From Longimicrobiales bacterium (GTDB lineage: Bacteria > Gemmatimonadota > Gemmatimonadetes > Longimicrobiales > Gaopeijiaceae): a DNA stretch of 46,760 nucleotides. Position numbers and translations under genes: made by a program. Under the pieces are notes generated by a model that saw nothing but the letters and a program-made list of their open reading frames with translations, did no database searches and had not been told where the DNA came from. The DNA lies in assembly GCA_028278645.1 (NCBI GenBank), contig JANQDZ010000037.1:1-46760 (forward strand). The letters run 5' to 3'. Below, in pieces: positions 24,596 to 33,130 of this stretch; the stretch's first letter is position 1; every line of letters starts with the position of its first letter.

Positions 24596-27496
24596 ATGAA
24601 GACACACAGACGCTTCGCGATCGGTCGATTCACCGCTCTGCTCCTCGGCGCCCTGACCCTCTTTGCTTGGGCCTTTCCGGCCCGGGCCACGGGTCAAGAA
24701 AGGGAGCAACTGACTTTCAGAGACCTCATGCAAGTTCGACAGATTCAACAACCGACCATATCACCGGACGGGGCCTGGGTGGCTCTTGCCGCGGTACCTG
24801 ACCGAGGGGATGGGGAGGTACAGGTTTATTCCACCGGGAACGGGACCCTCTATTCGGTACCCCTGGGAACCGCGCCTGTTTTCTCGGCAGGTGGACGGTG
24901 GGTTGCCATGCGCATCGGCCCGTCCTTCGAAGCACGGGAGACGGCGGAAAGGGGGGACGCCCCCCGCCCAGGAATGGGATTGCTCAGCACCGAGACTGGA
25001 GTCGTGTCGTCCTGGGACGAGGTAAGGCAGTTTGCCTTCTCCGGTGATGGCGGGTGGTTGGCCCGCCTCCTTTACACACCAGAGGAAGCGGAGGACGCCG
25101 CTGGGGAGGGAGACGACCCGGAAGAACCCCAGCAAGACGAAGGGGAGAGGATCCGGGGGACCCCGGGCACCGACCTGATCCTCCTGGATCTCTCTACCGA
25201 GGAGGAGGTGGAAATCCCACAGGTGGCCGGCTTTTCTTTTGACGAAAGCGGCGAATGGTTGGCCTATGTGGTGGCTGCAGGCGATGGGACCGGGGATGGT
25301 ATCTACCTCAAAAACCTCCGAGAAGACGGTCCGGCACTGGAACTGGAGGCCGGTTCCTTTGTCCAGATCCAGTCTCTCCGCTGGTGGGAGAAAGGGAACC
25401 GGCTGGCATGGGTGACCGCCGAAGAGAACCCTGAGGGAGACGCTGGGCCCGGCTCCCTTTCCTATTGGGACGGGCAGGAGGTTCACTCCGTGGTGGGCCC
25501 TGACGATTTGCAGGATGGATGGATCCTGCCCGCTTCCAACACTCTTCGGTGGAGCCGAGACGGATCCCATCTCTTTTACGGGACCCGTCCCCGGAACCAG
25601 GCCGAGGAAGAGATGCTTCGAGGCCAGCCCGAGGTTCCCCATGCGGGTGAGGGGGAGACCCAGGGTGCCCCGGAGGAAGAGTTCGATCCCTACGATTTTG
25701 AGGCGATCCTTGAGGATACCGGGGTTGACGTCTGGCACACCCACGACCCCATGATCAACTCCAACCAGAAGCTGGTGTGGGAAAACCTGCAAAACCGGAC
25801 TTTCGCCGCGGTACTCCATGTCCCTTCCGGGCGCACGGTTCAACTGGGCGATCCCACCGTTCAACTCAGGGGGTCGCCGGAAAACGAGAAATGGGCCCTG
25901 GGCACCTCCGATCTTCCCTATCAGAAACAAAGGACCTGGGAAGGCGGGGCCGAAGACGTCTTTCTGCTGGACATGGAGACCGGGGATCGGGTCCGGATCG
26001 CGGAAAGGGTCCGGGGTGGGGGGTCGGCCGCCAATTCCTGGGTCGGGGTTTCCGGTCCGTCCATGGCCCAGTCCCCCGGGGGCCGATACGCGGTATGGTT
26101 CCAAGAGGACCATTGGCATCTGTTCGACGCCGAAGATCAGAGCGCCCGGAATCTCACGGAAGGGTTGGATGTTCCGTTCTTCGATGTCGATCACGACTTC
26201 CCGAACCCGAGGGGAGGACACGGGTTGGGAGGTTGGCTGGAGGGAGACGAGGCAGTCCTTATTCATGACAAGTATGACTTGTGGAGATTCCCGGTAGATG
26301 GCGGAGATCCGGTGAACCTGACGGGGGCCGAGGGGAGACGAAGGGGGTTGGTCCTGAGGGTACTCCGGGTGGATCCGGACCAGGTGGCTTTCAACGAATC
26401 TGAATCCCTTCACCTCGCCTCGTTCGACGAGAACGACAAGAGCTTCGGATTCTACCAAACCCATCCGGTCCGCGGGGGGCTCCGCGTCCTCTTGGACGAG
26501 GAGAAGAAGTTCAGGTTCATCGGCAAGGCGGAGGATGCGGACCGGCTCCTGTTCGTTCGGGAGGACTACGATGAGTTCCCGGATCTTTGGGTGAGCGACC
26601 TCGACTTCGGGAGACCGGAAAGGGTGACCGACGTGAATCCGGGGCTATTGGACAGGTTCGCCTGGGGTACCTCGGAGTTGGTGGAGTGGACATCGGACGA
26701 TGGGATCCCGCTTCAAGGCGTGGTGATCAAACCCGGGAACTATGAGCCGGGCAAGCGCTATCCGGTCCTCACCTACTTCTACAGGTTCTTTTCCCAGAGA
26801 CTCCACGAGTTCAACCAACCCGTGATCAACCACCGGCCCAGCTTCCCCATCTATGCCTCCGACGGGTATATCGTGTTCCTGCCCGATGTCCGATTCGAGG
26901 TCGGTAGGCCGGGGATTTCCTCACTGAAGAGCGTTGTCCCGGGACTGAAAAGGCTCGTGGACATGGGCTTGGCCGATCCAGACGCGCTAGGCCTCCACGG
27001 TCATTCCTGGAGTGGATATACGACTGCCTATATCGTCACCCAAACGAATATCTTTGCGGCTGCCGTGGCCGGGGCTCCGGTGTCGAACATGACCAGCGCC
27101 TATGGAGGGATCCGCTGGGGCTCAGGGTTGGCGAGGCAGTTCCAATACGAGGCTGGGCAAAGCCGCCTCTCCGGGAGCCTTTGGGAGGCTCGGCCGGACT
27201 ACATCGAGAACTCACCCCTGTTTTATGCGGATCGGGTGGAGACCCCCCTCGTTCTCATGCACGGGGATGAGGACGAGGCGGTGCCGTGGTACCAGAGCAT
27301 CGAGCTCTATCTAGCACTTCGCCGCACTGGGAAAAGAGCGGTTTTCCTCCAGTATCGGGGGGAACCCCATCATCCCCGGCAATACTCGAACAAGCTGGAT
27401 TATTCCATGAAGATGAAGGCCTTCTTCGATCACTATCTGAAAGGAGCCCCGGCGCCGGCCTGGTGGGCCGAGGGTGTGCTGTATTCCGGGAAGTAG
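24596..27496 (+). CDS. Large exported S9 family peptidase
   Basis: The 966-residue exported serine peptidase has a signal peptide (hydrophobic core FTALLLGALTLFAWAF, cleavage near ARATGQ), a long beta-propeller part and a C-terminal alpha/beta-hydrolase domain (about 700-966). The triad is S804 in GHSWSG, D893 in HGDEDEAVP and H925 in GEPHHPR. The usual GxSxGG has a Ser in place of the first of the final two Gly. An acidic insert lies at about residues 163-190. The ATG at 24596 was chosen over an in-frame GTG at 24557 because it begins the signal peptide, though its ribosome-binding site is weak. Members are thought to act on peptides in the periplasm or outside the cell. Confidence 0.88.
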   Translation: MKTHRRFAIGRFTALLLGALTLFAWAFPARATGQEREQLTFRDLMQVRQIQQPTISPDGAWVALAAVPDRGDGEVQVYSTGNGTLYSVPLGTAPVFSAGGRWVAMRIGPSFEARETAERGDAPRPGMGLLSTETGVVSSWDEVRQFAFSGDGGWLARLLYTPEEAEDAAGEGDDPEEPQQDEGERIRGTPGTDLILLDLSTEEEVEIPQVAGFSFDESGEWLAYVVAAGDGTGDGIYLKNLREDGPALELEAGSFVQIQSLRWWEKGNRLAWVTAEENPEGDAGPGSLSYWDGQEVHSVVGPDDLQDGWILPASNTLRWSRDGSHLFYGTRPRNQAEEEMLRGQPEVPHAGEGETQGAPEEEFDPYDFEAILEDTGVDVWHTHDPMINSNQKLVWENLQNRTFAAVLHVPSGRTVQLGDPTVQLRGSPENEKWALGTSDLPYQKQRTWEGGAEDVFLLDMETGDRVRIAERVRGGGSAANSWVGVSGPSMAQSPGGRYAVWFQEDHWHLFDAEDQSARNLTEGLDVPFFDVDHDFPNPRGGHGLGGWLEGDEAVLIHDKYDLWRFPVDGGDPVNLTGAEGRRRGLVLRVLRVDPDQVAFNESESLHLASFDENDKSFGFYQTHPVRGGLRVLLDEEKKFRFIGKAEDADRLLFVREDYDEFPDLWVSDLDFGRPERVTDVNPGLLDRFAWGTSELVEWTSDDGIPLQGVVIKPGNYEPGKRYPVLTYFYRFFSQRLHEFNQPVINHRPSFPIYASDGYIVFLPDVRFEVGRPGISSLKSVVPGLKRLVDMGLADPDALGLHGHSWSGYTTAYIVTQTNIFAAAVAGAPVSNMTSAYGGIRWGSGLARQFQYEAGQSRLSGSLWEARPDYIENSPLFYADRVETPLVLMHGDEDEAVPWYQSIELYLALRRTGKRAVFLQYRGEPHHPRQYSNKLDYSMKMKAFFDHYLKGAPAPAWWAEGVLYSGK

Positions 27497-27526
27497 GACT
27501 CAGCCTTCAGGGGTTGGCCCGAGGAC

Positions 27527-27565
27527 AAAAGAGGCCCCGCGGGGACACCGTGGGGCTTCTCTTTT
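27527..27565. terminator. Bidirectional intrinsic terminator
   Basis: AAAAGAGGCCCC (27527-27538) pairs with GGGGCTTCTCTTTT (27552-27565) with a short bulge. It has A-runs on one side and T-runs on the other, so it can end both the S9 peptidase transcript and the convergent gene at 27587-27901. Confidence 0.8.
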
Positions 27566-27586
27566 GGTCGGGTGTGGCGCGAAGGA

Positions 27587-27901
27587 TCAGATCAGGAAGC
27601 CGAAACCCGCCACCGCCGCCGTCAGAGCCAGGGCTGCCATGACCGCCGGGTGGGCCCAGATGGGGCGAAGGACCCGCCGTACGTCCTTCTCTTTGTGGCG
27701 GTTAAGGGAGATGGCCATACGACCGTCGGAGTCCATCTTTCCCTCAATGAGGCGGTCTTTGAGGAGGACGTTGATGGTCTCCTGGTATTTCCCGGGCGCT
27801 GCTTGGAACCCCGGTATTGTCGAGGGATGAATCGGGGCAGGGCTTCCGTCGCCGTTCACCTGCTCCGAGAGGGTTTTCAGAATGGTCTTTTTGGGGGACA
27901 T
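27587..27901 (-). CDS. Tail-anchored protein with winged-helix-like N-domain
   Basis: The family is not recognised. From the ATG at 27901 the protein has 104 residues. The N-terminal 80 look like a small helical/winged-helix fold: the helix KKTILKTLSEQVNG, then a YQETINVLLKDRLIEGKMDSDGR segment that resembles a recognition helix and wing. A basic stretch (RHKEKDVRRVLRP) leads into one C-terminal membrane helix (VMAALALTAAVAGFGFLI), so it would be tail-anchored with the domain in the cytoplasm. A 13-residue longer start at 27940 is possible. It shares its terminator with the S9 peptidase gene. Confidence 0.5.
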   Translation of the reverse strand: MSPKKTILKTLSEQVNGDGSPAPIHPSTIPGFQAAPGKYQETINVLLKDRLIEGKMDSDGRMAISLNRHKEKDVRRVLRPIWAHPAVMAALALTAAVAGFGFLI

Positions 27902-28107
27902 GGCTGGCTGGACCTCGGAAAAAAAAGCCGACTCGATCATGTGGTCGACTGTCTCTACGAGATTCTCCGGCCGGAAGTTCCGAAAACCAGGCCATGTGGG
28001 TTTTAGGCCCTCGAAACCCTGACATCATGCCGCAGAAGGGATCGCCGGAATCGGGGAGGAGGTGGAATTCTTCGTTACTGGTTCGTGATGGAAGGGTCCA
28101 CTTGAGA

Positions 28108-29397
28108 CTAAGACAGGGAGGTCAGGGTGACCGCGTCGTCCCCCGGCGTACAGTTTTGGGATGCGTTCCGTTCAACCGTCACCATGAAATCCCCGTCCTC
28201 ATCCACCCTAAGCTCGATGTCCCCATGGACGTTAGTGCAATAGGTCGCAGTCCCTGCCCGTGCTAGCATGTACTGGATGGCTCGGATGCGAGGATGCGAC
28301 GTGCCGTTCCCACTTATGATGTGGACCTCCGGATCGGTATGTTCGAACCACCTGGATCTCCCGAAGGAGCCGTTGTCGAATACTGCATCATTGGCTCCGT
28401 GGTGCCCCACCTTCAAGACGTCCAGCTCTGACGTGAGGTCACCGAAGGTTTCCCGCCAACGGAGGTTGGCTCCCACTTCACCGTCCCCAGCAAAAAACAT
28501 GGAGAAGTCCCCTCGGACCAGCACCGTCCCCAGAGAGCCGTCGTTCAGCTCGCTGCTGTTTGCGTTTGCCTTTCCGAGGTGGTCCGTTAGGGGAGGGAGG
28601 ATACGGAGGTTGGTGTTGCCGGCAGCCCCGAGGAGGATCTCCACTTCATGCGTTACTGTGTTCCGGGTTTCAGCTCGCGCGCCGGCCCTACTGATGACCT
28701 GCTGATACCGGAAGAAGTCCCGCTGTTGGCCATTGTAGAAGAAGTCCCTGACGTGGATCCGGTTGAGGATGTCGGCCATTCCGTCGAAATGGTCGCTGTG
28801 AGCGTGGCTCAAGATCATGGCTCGGAGGGTATCCACTTCAAGGACCTCCAGCCGACCAAGAACGTAGTCCAAGTCCACCCCGCCTTCCCCTGCGGGGCCG
28901 GCGTCGATCAAGGCATGGAACTGCCCCAGGGAGGAAGAGTCGGTGAGGAGTATGGCGTCACCTCCACCCCCCGCTTCGTTCTTACCGAGGTCGAAGAACC
29001 GCACGATCAAAAGGTCCCCGCCCACCGGCCGGATTTCGAAGTTGATCGTCACGGTCGAGGTGAGACCGTCCTTCCGCGCCACCACTTCCAGGGTGTGGTT
29101 TCCCGCCTCGCTCACGGTCCTTCCGGAAAAAAACGGTTGGCCATCCAAGGTGGCTTGGTAGGTGGCCCCAGGTGTAACGGTCAGGTGGATGGTGACGGGA
29201 CCCTCCAGCACGTCGCCTTCCTTCACACCTGAAACGGTGATTTGCGGCGGATCCATCGGATCAGGATCCGTTCCTCCACCCCCCCCACAGGAGGCAAGCG
29301 CCAGGACTAGAAATGTGGCGACAACACCCCTGGCCAGGCCGGGAAGACTTGTCGTTTCAGCGTGGTCGAGCATCTGTTGCCGTTGACGATTCTCCAT
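28108..29397 (-). CDS. ComEC-like metallo-beta-lactamase-fold lipoprotein
   Basis: This is a predicted lipoprotein: hydrophobic segment VVATFLVLALASC, with lipobox LASC, then a Gly-rich linker. An Ig-like beta domain follows (about 50-125), then a metallo-beta-lactamase fold with the metal motif LSHAHSDHFDG (HxHxDH) and later VGHHGAND, as in the ComEC/Rec2 hydrolase domain. Isolated, secreted ComEC-type domains are known, and nuclease activity has been proposed for ComEC's own. The chosen ATG at 29397 gives 429 residues; the frame is open further up but without signal-peptide character. It is divergent from the lipoprotein gene at 29558 by 160 bases and could share control with it. Confidence 0.8.
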   Translation of the reverse strand: MENRQRQQMLDHAETTSLPGLARGVVATFLVLALASCGGGGGTDPDPMDPPQITVSGVKEGDVLEGPVTIHLTVTPGATYQATLDGQPFFSGRTVSEAGNHTLEVVARKDGLTSTVTINFEIRPVGGDLLIVRFFDLGKNEAGGGGDAILLTDSSSLGQFHALIDAGPAGEGGVDLDYVLGRLEVLEVDTLRAMILSHAHSDHFDGMADILNRIHVRDFFYNGQQRDFFRYQQVISRAGARAETRNTVTHEVEILLGAAGNTNLRILPPLTDHLGKANANSSELNDGSLGTVLVRGDFSMFFAGDGEVGANLRWRETFGDLTSELDVLKVGHHGANDAVFDNGSFGRSRWFEHTDPEVHIISGNGTSHPRIRAIQYMLARAGTATYCTNVHGDIELRVDEDGDFMVTVERNASQNCTPGDDAVTLTSLS

Positions 29398-29479
29398 GCG
29401 GAAACCAGCGTTCCGCGCCGTTCCCGAAGGTAGCAACAGTCCCCCTTTCGGTGTACCCCGAACACCCTCCTGGCTCCAT

Positions 29480-29508
29480 TTGACTTTTCCGTGGGGGGTG
29501 CAGAATTT
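29480..29508 (+). promoter_or_regulatory. Possible promoter of the lipoprotein-TonB receptor cluster
   Basis: TTGACT (29480-29485) is followed by GAATTT 17 bases later, or by CAGAAT with 15-base spacing. The -10 match is weak. It sits 50 bases before the lipoprotein ATG. Confidence 0.33.
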
Positions 29509-29557
29509 CCTGCTCGTACACAACCCAGAATGAACCGCGTTTCTTCAGGAGCCCGGC

Positions 29558-31996
29558 ATGCGACGCACCTTTCCGCGGCTGTTGTTAGCAGTCGCACTTC
29601 TACTCCACTCCGCCTGCGACGAGAAGTCGATCTTGTTGGTTAGCGGAACTCCCTCCAGCCTTGATGTTCGCGTTTATGTGGACACAAACGGGAACGGATC
29701 CTACGACGCGGGGGACGAAGCCATTGCGGCGGCGACCCTGACGCTCACCGGGGCGACCTCCGAGCAGACTGCCAGTTCGGGAAGTGAAGGCATGGCTCGA
29801 TTCGAGGGCGTGCTCCCAGGTAGCTACAGGCTTACGGCTTCGGGTAGCGTGCCGACCGGGGCCGTTCTGGCCACCGCCAGCTCTGTCGTGGTGGTGGCCC
29901 AATACCAGGGTGGACAACTGAACGCTGAATTCCGGTATGCCTATGAACCGGGTTCGCTTTCCGGGCGACTCTTCCGGGACGACAATGAGAACGAGACCTA
30001 CGATCCAGGGGCCGATTTGGTGGCTGCTGGAATCCAGGTCGATCTCTTTTCTGGATCGTCGGCCTCCGGGGATCCCGCGGCTACCACCTCCACCGACGCA
30101 GACGGGTTTTTCGAGTTCGAAACCCTGCGTCCGGGGACCTATACCCTCGAAATCCATCCTCTGGAGACGATGGAGCTTGTTGAGGGCACGACCCGCACCG
30201 TAGAGGTGGGTCCGGATGAGGAGGCCGACCTCAACCTGCTATTCACCGGGACACTTCTCATCGACATCGCCGTTGCTCGGGAAGCCCCCGACGGTCAGGT
30301 GGTGACGATTGAAGGTGTGATCACCTGGGCGCCACCCTTCGACAGTCGAGCCCTTTTCCTGCAGGACGCCACAGCGGGGATTGCGGTCTTCGACTTCAAC
30401 CTTCCTGACGGACTTACCATCGGCACCCGGGTGCAGATGACAGGGATCCGGGGGTCCTTCTCGGGTGAGGTACAGATTTCCCAGATCATCGACTTCCAGG
30501 TTCTGGGCACCGAACCCACTCCCGTCGCCCGCCCGGTTGTGGCAGCCGATATCAATGCGGGGGATTATCAGGGCGAGCTGGTGTCCATCGATGGCACCGT
30601 GGAGCAGGTCGACGTTCTGAGCTTCGGCAATCAGATGATCCTCCTTAGGGACGGAGAGGGCAACACGTTTGCTGTGAAGGTCGACAGCCGAACGGGAGTG
30701 GAAGCGGACACCTGGACCGTGGGTGTTCTCTTCGGCGTCACGGGCGTTCTCGGAGCCGACGATTCCGAGAGTGGCACGGACATCGAGGACGACCACCCCT
30801 ATCGAGTCGAACCCCGATCTCCTGATGACATCCAGCGCGGAGGCGCCACGACTCCTATCGGCGACGCCAGGAATGCCATGGGTTCCACGGTGGTGATCCA
30901 GGGTGTGATCACCTGGGTGCCCTCCTTCGACAGCCGCACCTTCTTCCTCCAGGACGAGACGGGTGGGATTAATCTCTTCGACTTTGGTCTGGGCGATTTT
31001 GAACCCGTCGGAGGATTCCAATTGGGTGACCTGGTCCGGATCCGGGGCGTTATCGGAGCGTTCAGAGGGGAGACCCAGATCAGTAGCATCGAGGACCTCG
31101 AGGTGGTCGCCAATGTCGCCGTCCCAAGCTCCACGGGAGCCACTGGATCCCAGCTCAATAACGGCGATTTCCAGGGAGTCCTGGTATCGATTACCGCATC
31201 GGTCATAAACGTGGACGTGCTCAGCTTCGGGAATCAGATGGTGACCTTACGCGATGGGGCTGGAACCGATTTCTCCGTCTACGCGGACAGTCGGACCGGG
31301 GTCACCGAGGCGGCTTGGACTGTCGGTCAGACCTACAGAGTCACGGGTGTGGTGGGCGCAGACGACAGGAATGATCCGGCCGCCCGTGTCGAGGTTCGGG
31401 GACTGTCCGACGTCGTGCCGACGAGCCCTGGCACAGTTTCCATAGCTGAAGCCCGGGGCATGAGCGGCGAAACGGTGACGGTGGAAGGTGTCGTGACACG
31501 GATCCCGTCTTGGGACGATCGGGTGGCCTTCGTCCAGGACGGCTCGGCAGGCATCGGGCTGTTCTCTTTCAACTTGCCGGTGGTGGCTCCTGGCGACCGT
31601 GTGCGGATCACGGGTGATGTCGGAGCTTTTGGCGGAGAGCTTCAGATCGGGCCGGACCAGCTCACCGGGCTGGAACAAGTACCGGTGCCAGATCCCATCG
31701 ATGTCACCGGAGCCCAGATCAACGCCGGGCTTTTCCAGGGCCAGTTCGTGCGCACGATGGGCACGGTCGTGGCCGTGGAGGTGGTGAACTCCTTCGGCAC
31801 CCAGGAAGTCATGATCCAGGACGCATCAGGTGTGGCCTTCAGGGTCCGAGTCGACAACCGAACGGGACTAGCCGAAGAGGATTGGACCGTGGGCGGGACG
31901 GCCACGGTGCTGGGTGTCCTTGGGTTCTTCGACGGGAATGATCCTGGCGCCCAACTCGAGGTCATGAACTCCGCCGACGTGACTTTCGGTCCGTGA
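29558..31996 (+). CDS. Surface lipoprotein: SdrD-B-like domains plus three OB-fold-type repeats
   Basis: The 812-residue lipoprotein (lipobox LHSAC) has a clear modular layout. Two SdrD-B-like beta-sandwiches come first (about 35-115, starting VYVDTNGNGSYDAGDE, and 128-225, starting GRLFRDDNENETYDPGAD), with acidic DxNxN loops that may bind Ca2+. Three copies of a roughly 195-residue module follow (about 228-430, 431-624 and 625-812). Each contains VTIEGVITW...FDSR..FLQD and a second GELVSIDGTVEQVDVLSFGNQ-type half, the pattern of DUF5689/YhcR-type OB-fold domains. Such domains are often attached to extracellular nucleases, but no catalytic domain is present here. AGGAG lies six bases before the ATG. 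The gene heads a likely operon with the next lipoprotein and the receptor. Confidence 0.75.
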   Translation: MRRTFPRLLLAVALLLHSACDEKSILLVSGTPSSLDVRVYVDTNGNGSYDAGDEAIAAATLTLTGATSEQTASSGSEGMARFEGVLPGSYRLTASGSVPTGAVLATASSVVVVAQYQGGQLNAEFRYAYEPGSLSGRLFRDDNENETYDPGADLVAAGIQVDLFSGSSASGDPAATTSTDADGFFEFETLRPGTYTLEIHPLETMELVEGTTRTVEVGPDEEADLNLLFTGTLLIDIAVAREAPDGQVVTIEGVITWAPPFDSRALFLQDATAGIAVFDFNLPDGLTIGTRVQMTGIRGSFSGEVQISQIIDFQVLGTEPTPVARPVVAADINAGDYQGELVSIDGTVEQVDVLSFGNQMILLRDGEGNTFAVKVDSRTGVEADTWTVGVLFGVTGVLGADDSESGTDIEDDHPYRVEPRSPDDIQRGGATTPIGDARNAMGSTVVIQGVITWVPSFDSRTFFLQDETGGINLFDFGLGDFEPVGGFQLGDLVRIRGVIGAFRGETQISSIEDLEVVANVAVPSSTGATGSQLNNGDFQGVLVSITASVINVDVLSFGNQMVTLRDGAGTDFSVYADSRTGVTEAAWTVGQTYRVTGVVGADDRNDPAARVEVRGLSDVVPTSPGTVSIAEARGMSGETVTVEGVVTRIPSWDDRVAFVQDGSAGIGLFSFNLPVVAPGDRVRITGDVGAFGGELQIGPDQLTGLEQVPVPDPIDVTGAQINAGLFQGQFVRTMGTVVAVEVVNSFGTQEVMIQDASGVAFRVRVDNRTGLAEEDWTVGGTATVLGVLGFFDGNDPGAQLEVMNSADVTFGP
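30241..31993 (+). repeat. Three tandem OB-fold module repeats within the lipoprotein gene
   Basis: The coding sequence repeats about every 590 bases, starting near 30241, 30850 and 31431. Recurring marks are the FDSR/FLQD block and the DVLSFGNQ block (the third copy has VEVVNSFGTQ). The copies have diverged, so the duplication is not recent. Confidence 0.65.
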
Positions 31997-32012
31997 GGGG
32001 GGGACGATAACA

Positions 32013-33068
32013 ATGAACAGAGGCACAGGAGAATCGAACGTGCATAGCAGCTTTTTCCTCCGCCCGACGGTCTTGGGTGTGACCTTCATCGCCGTGGCCC
32101 TGATGGGTGCCTGCGACAGCGACCTCGCTCCGCCCCTTTCAGTAGACGGATTCGGCTCGGTGGAGGGGCTCGTTTTCTTCGACGCAAACGAGGATGGCGT
32201 CTTTGATCCATCTGCCGGGGATCTCCCCTTGGGCGGCGTAGGTGTGGCCATCCAGAACCGGGGCACCGGCGAAACCTTCTCCGGGGCCACCACGCAATCC
32301 GGCTCCGATGGCCGCTTTCTGGTGGGGGACCTCCCGGGTGGGACCCACGACCTCATGATCGACACCCTCAGCGTCGCCGACGGCATCAGCATCTGCCAGA
32401 ACCCCATGCAGGTGACGGTTTACCTCAACGAAACGCGCTTCGCCGACGTTAGGGGGAGACCCGGGTGTCTCATCTCAATCGCCGAGGCGAAGGATCTGCC
32501 CATTGGGGAGTTCGCCATCGTGAAGGGGATCGTGACCTCCTCGCCGGGCCAAATCGAAGCCAGCTTCACCTACATAGAGGACGAGACGGCCGGAGCGAAA
32601 ATCTTCTCGGGCACCCTGGAGGGTCAGGGGATCGAAGTGGGTGATCAGATCGAGATCGGTGGGATCGTTGAGGAGTTCTCCAACGACTTCAACTTCGAGA
32701 GCGCGATCCTCAGAAACCTCGTCAAGGACGCCGCAACCCCGGTTCCCATGGTAGTGACCACGGCAGAGATAGCGGCGTCGGGAAGTGACTACACGCACCC
32801 GATCCAGGGTGCCTTCATCCGTATTGAGAAGGCTCAGCTGGTTGGAGAGTTCGGATCGGCGGGGAGTTCCCAGAACGGATCCATCGACGACGGTAGCGGG
32901 GTCACCGTGATCAGAGTGGACGATGGGGTGGCCAACCGTGACGATTTGAACACGCTCTTCTCTGTGGGCAAGTGTTATAACATCAACGGTCTCGGAGGGA
33001 ACTTTCAGGGCACTGGCCAGATCTTCCCCCGGTCCATGGCCGACGTGGAGGAGGTCTCGTGCAATTGA
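32013..33068 (+). CDS. Lipoprotein with SdrD-B-like and OB-fold-type domains
   Basis: A 351-residue smaller relative of the preceding lipoprotein. A signal segment ends in the lipobox MGAC. An SdrD-B-like domain follows (GLVFFDANEDGVFDPSAGD, about 52-145), then one OB-fold-type module (about 155-350) with AIVKGIVTS, FTYIEDETAGAKIF and GDQIEIGGIV. Its end contains CYNINGLGG and a final VSCN. A GAGGGGGGGA run lies eight bases before the ATG at 32013; an in-frame GTG at 32040 also keeps the signal peptide. It lies 16 bases after the larger lipoprotein gene and 62 before the receptor gene, in one direction. Confidence 0.75.
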   Translation: MNRGTGESNVHSSFFLRPTVLGVTFIAVALMGACDSDLAPPLSVDGFGSVEGLVFFDANEDGVFDPSAGDLPLGGVGVAIQNRGTGETFSGATTQSGSDGRFLVGDLPGGTHDLMIDTLSVADGISICQNPMQVTVYLNETRFADVRGRPGCLISIAEAKDLPIGEFAIVKGIVTSSPGQIEASFTYIEDETAGAKIFSGTLEGQGIEVGDQIEIGGIVEEFSNDFNFESAILRNLVKDAATPVPMVVTTAEIAASGSDYTHPIQGAFIRIEKAQLVGEFGSAGSSQNGSIDDGSGVTVIRVDDGVANRDDLNTLFSVGKCYNINGLGGNFQGTGQIFPRSMADVEEVSCN

Positions 33069-33130
33069 TTCTTAGAACCTCCGACGATCAGGCTCAGCGT
33101 TCCGATGACCATAAGCGACGAACGGTAAAT

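Noticed and set aside
24761-26464. Long minus-strand open frame of about 567 codons inside the second S9 peptidase gene
   Set aside because: It is the antisense of the peptidase propeller region, has no family resemblance, and no ribosome-binding site was seen.
27587-27901. Toxin-antitoxin component
   Set aside because: The protein has a C-terminal membrane helix but no partner gene next to it; the neighbours have their own functions and a shared terminator.
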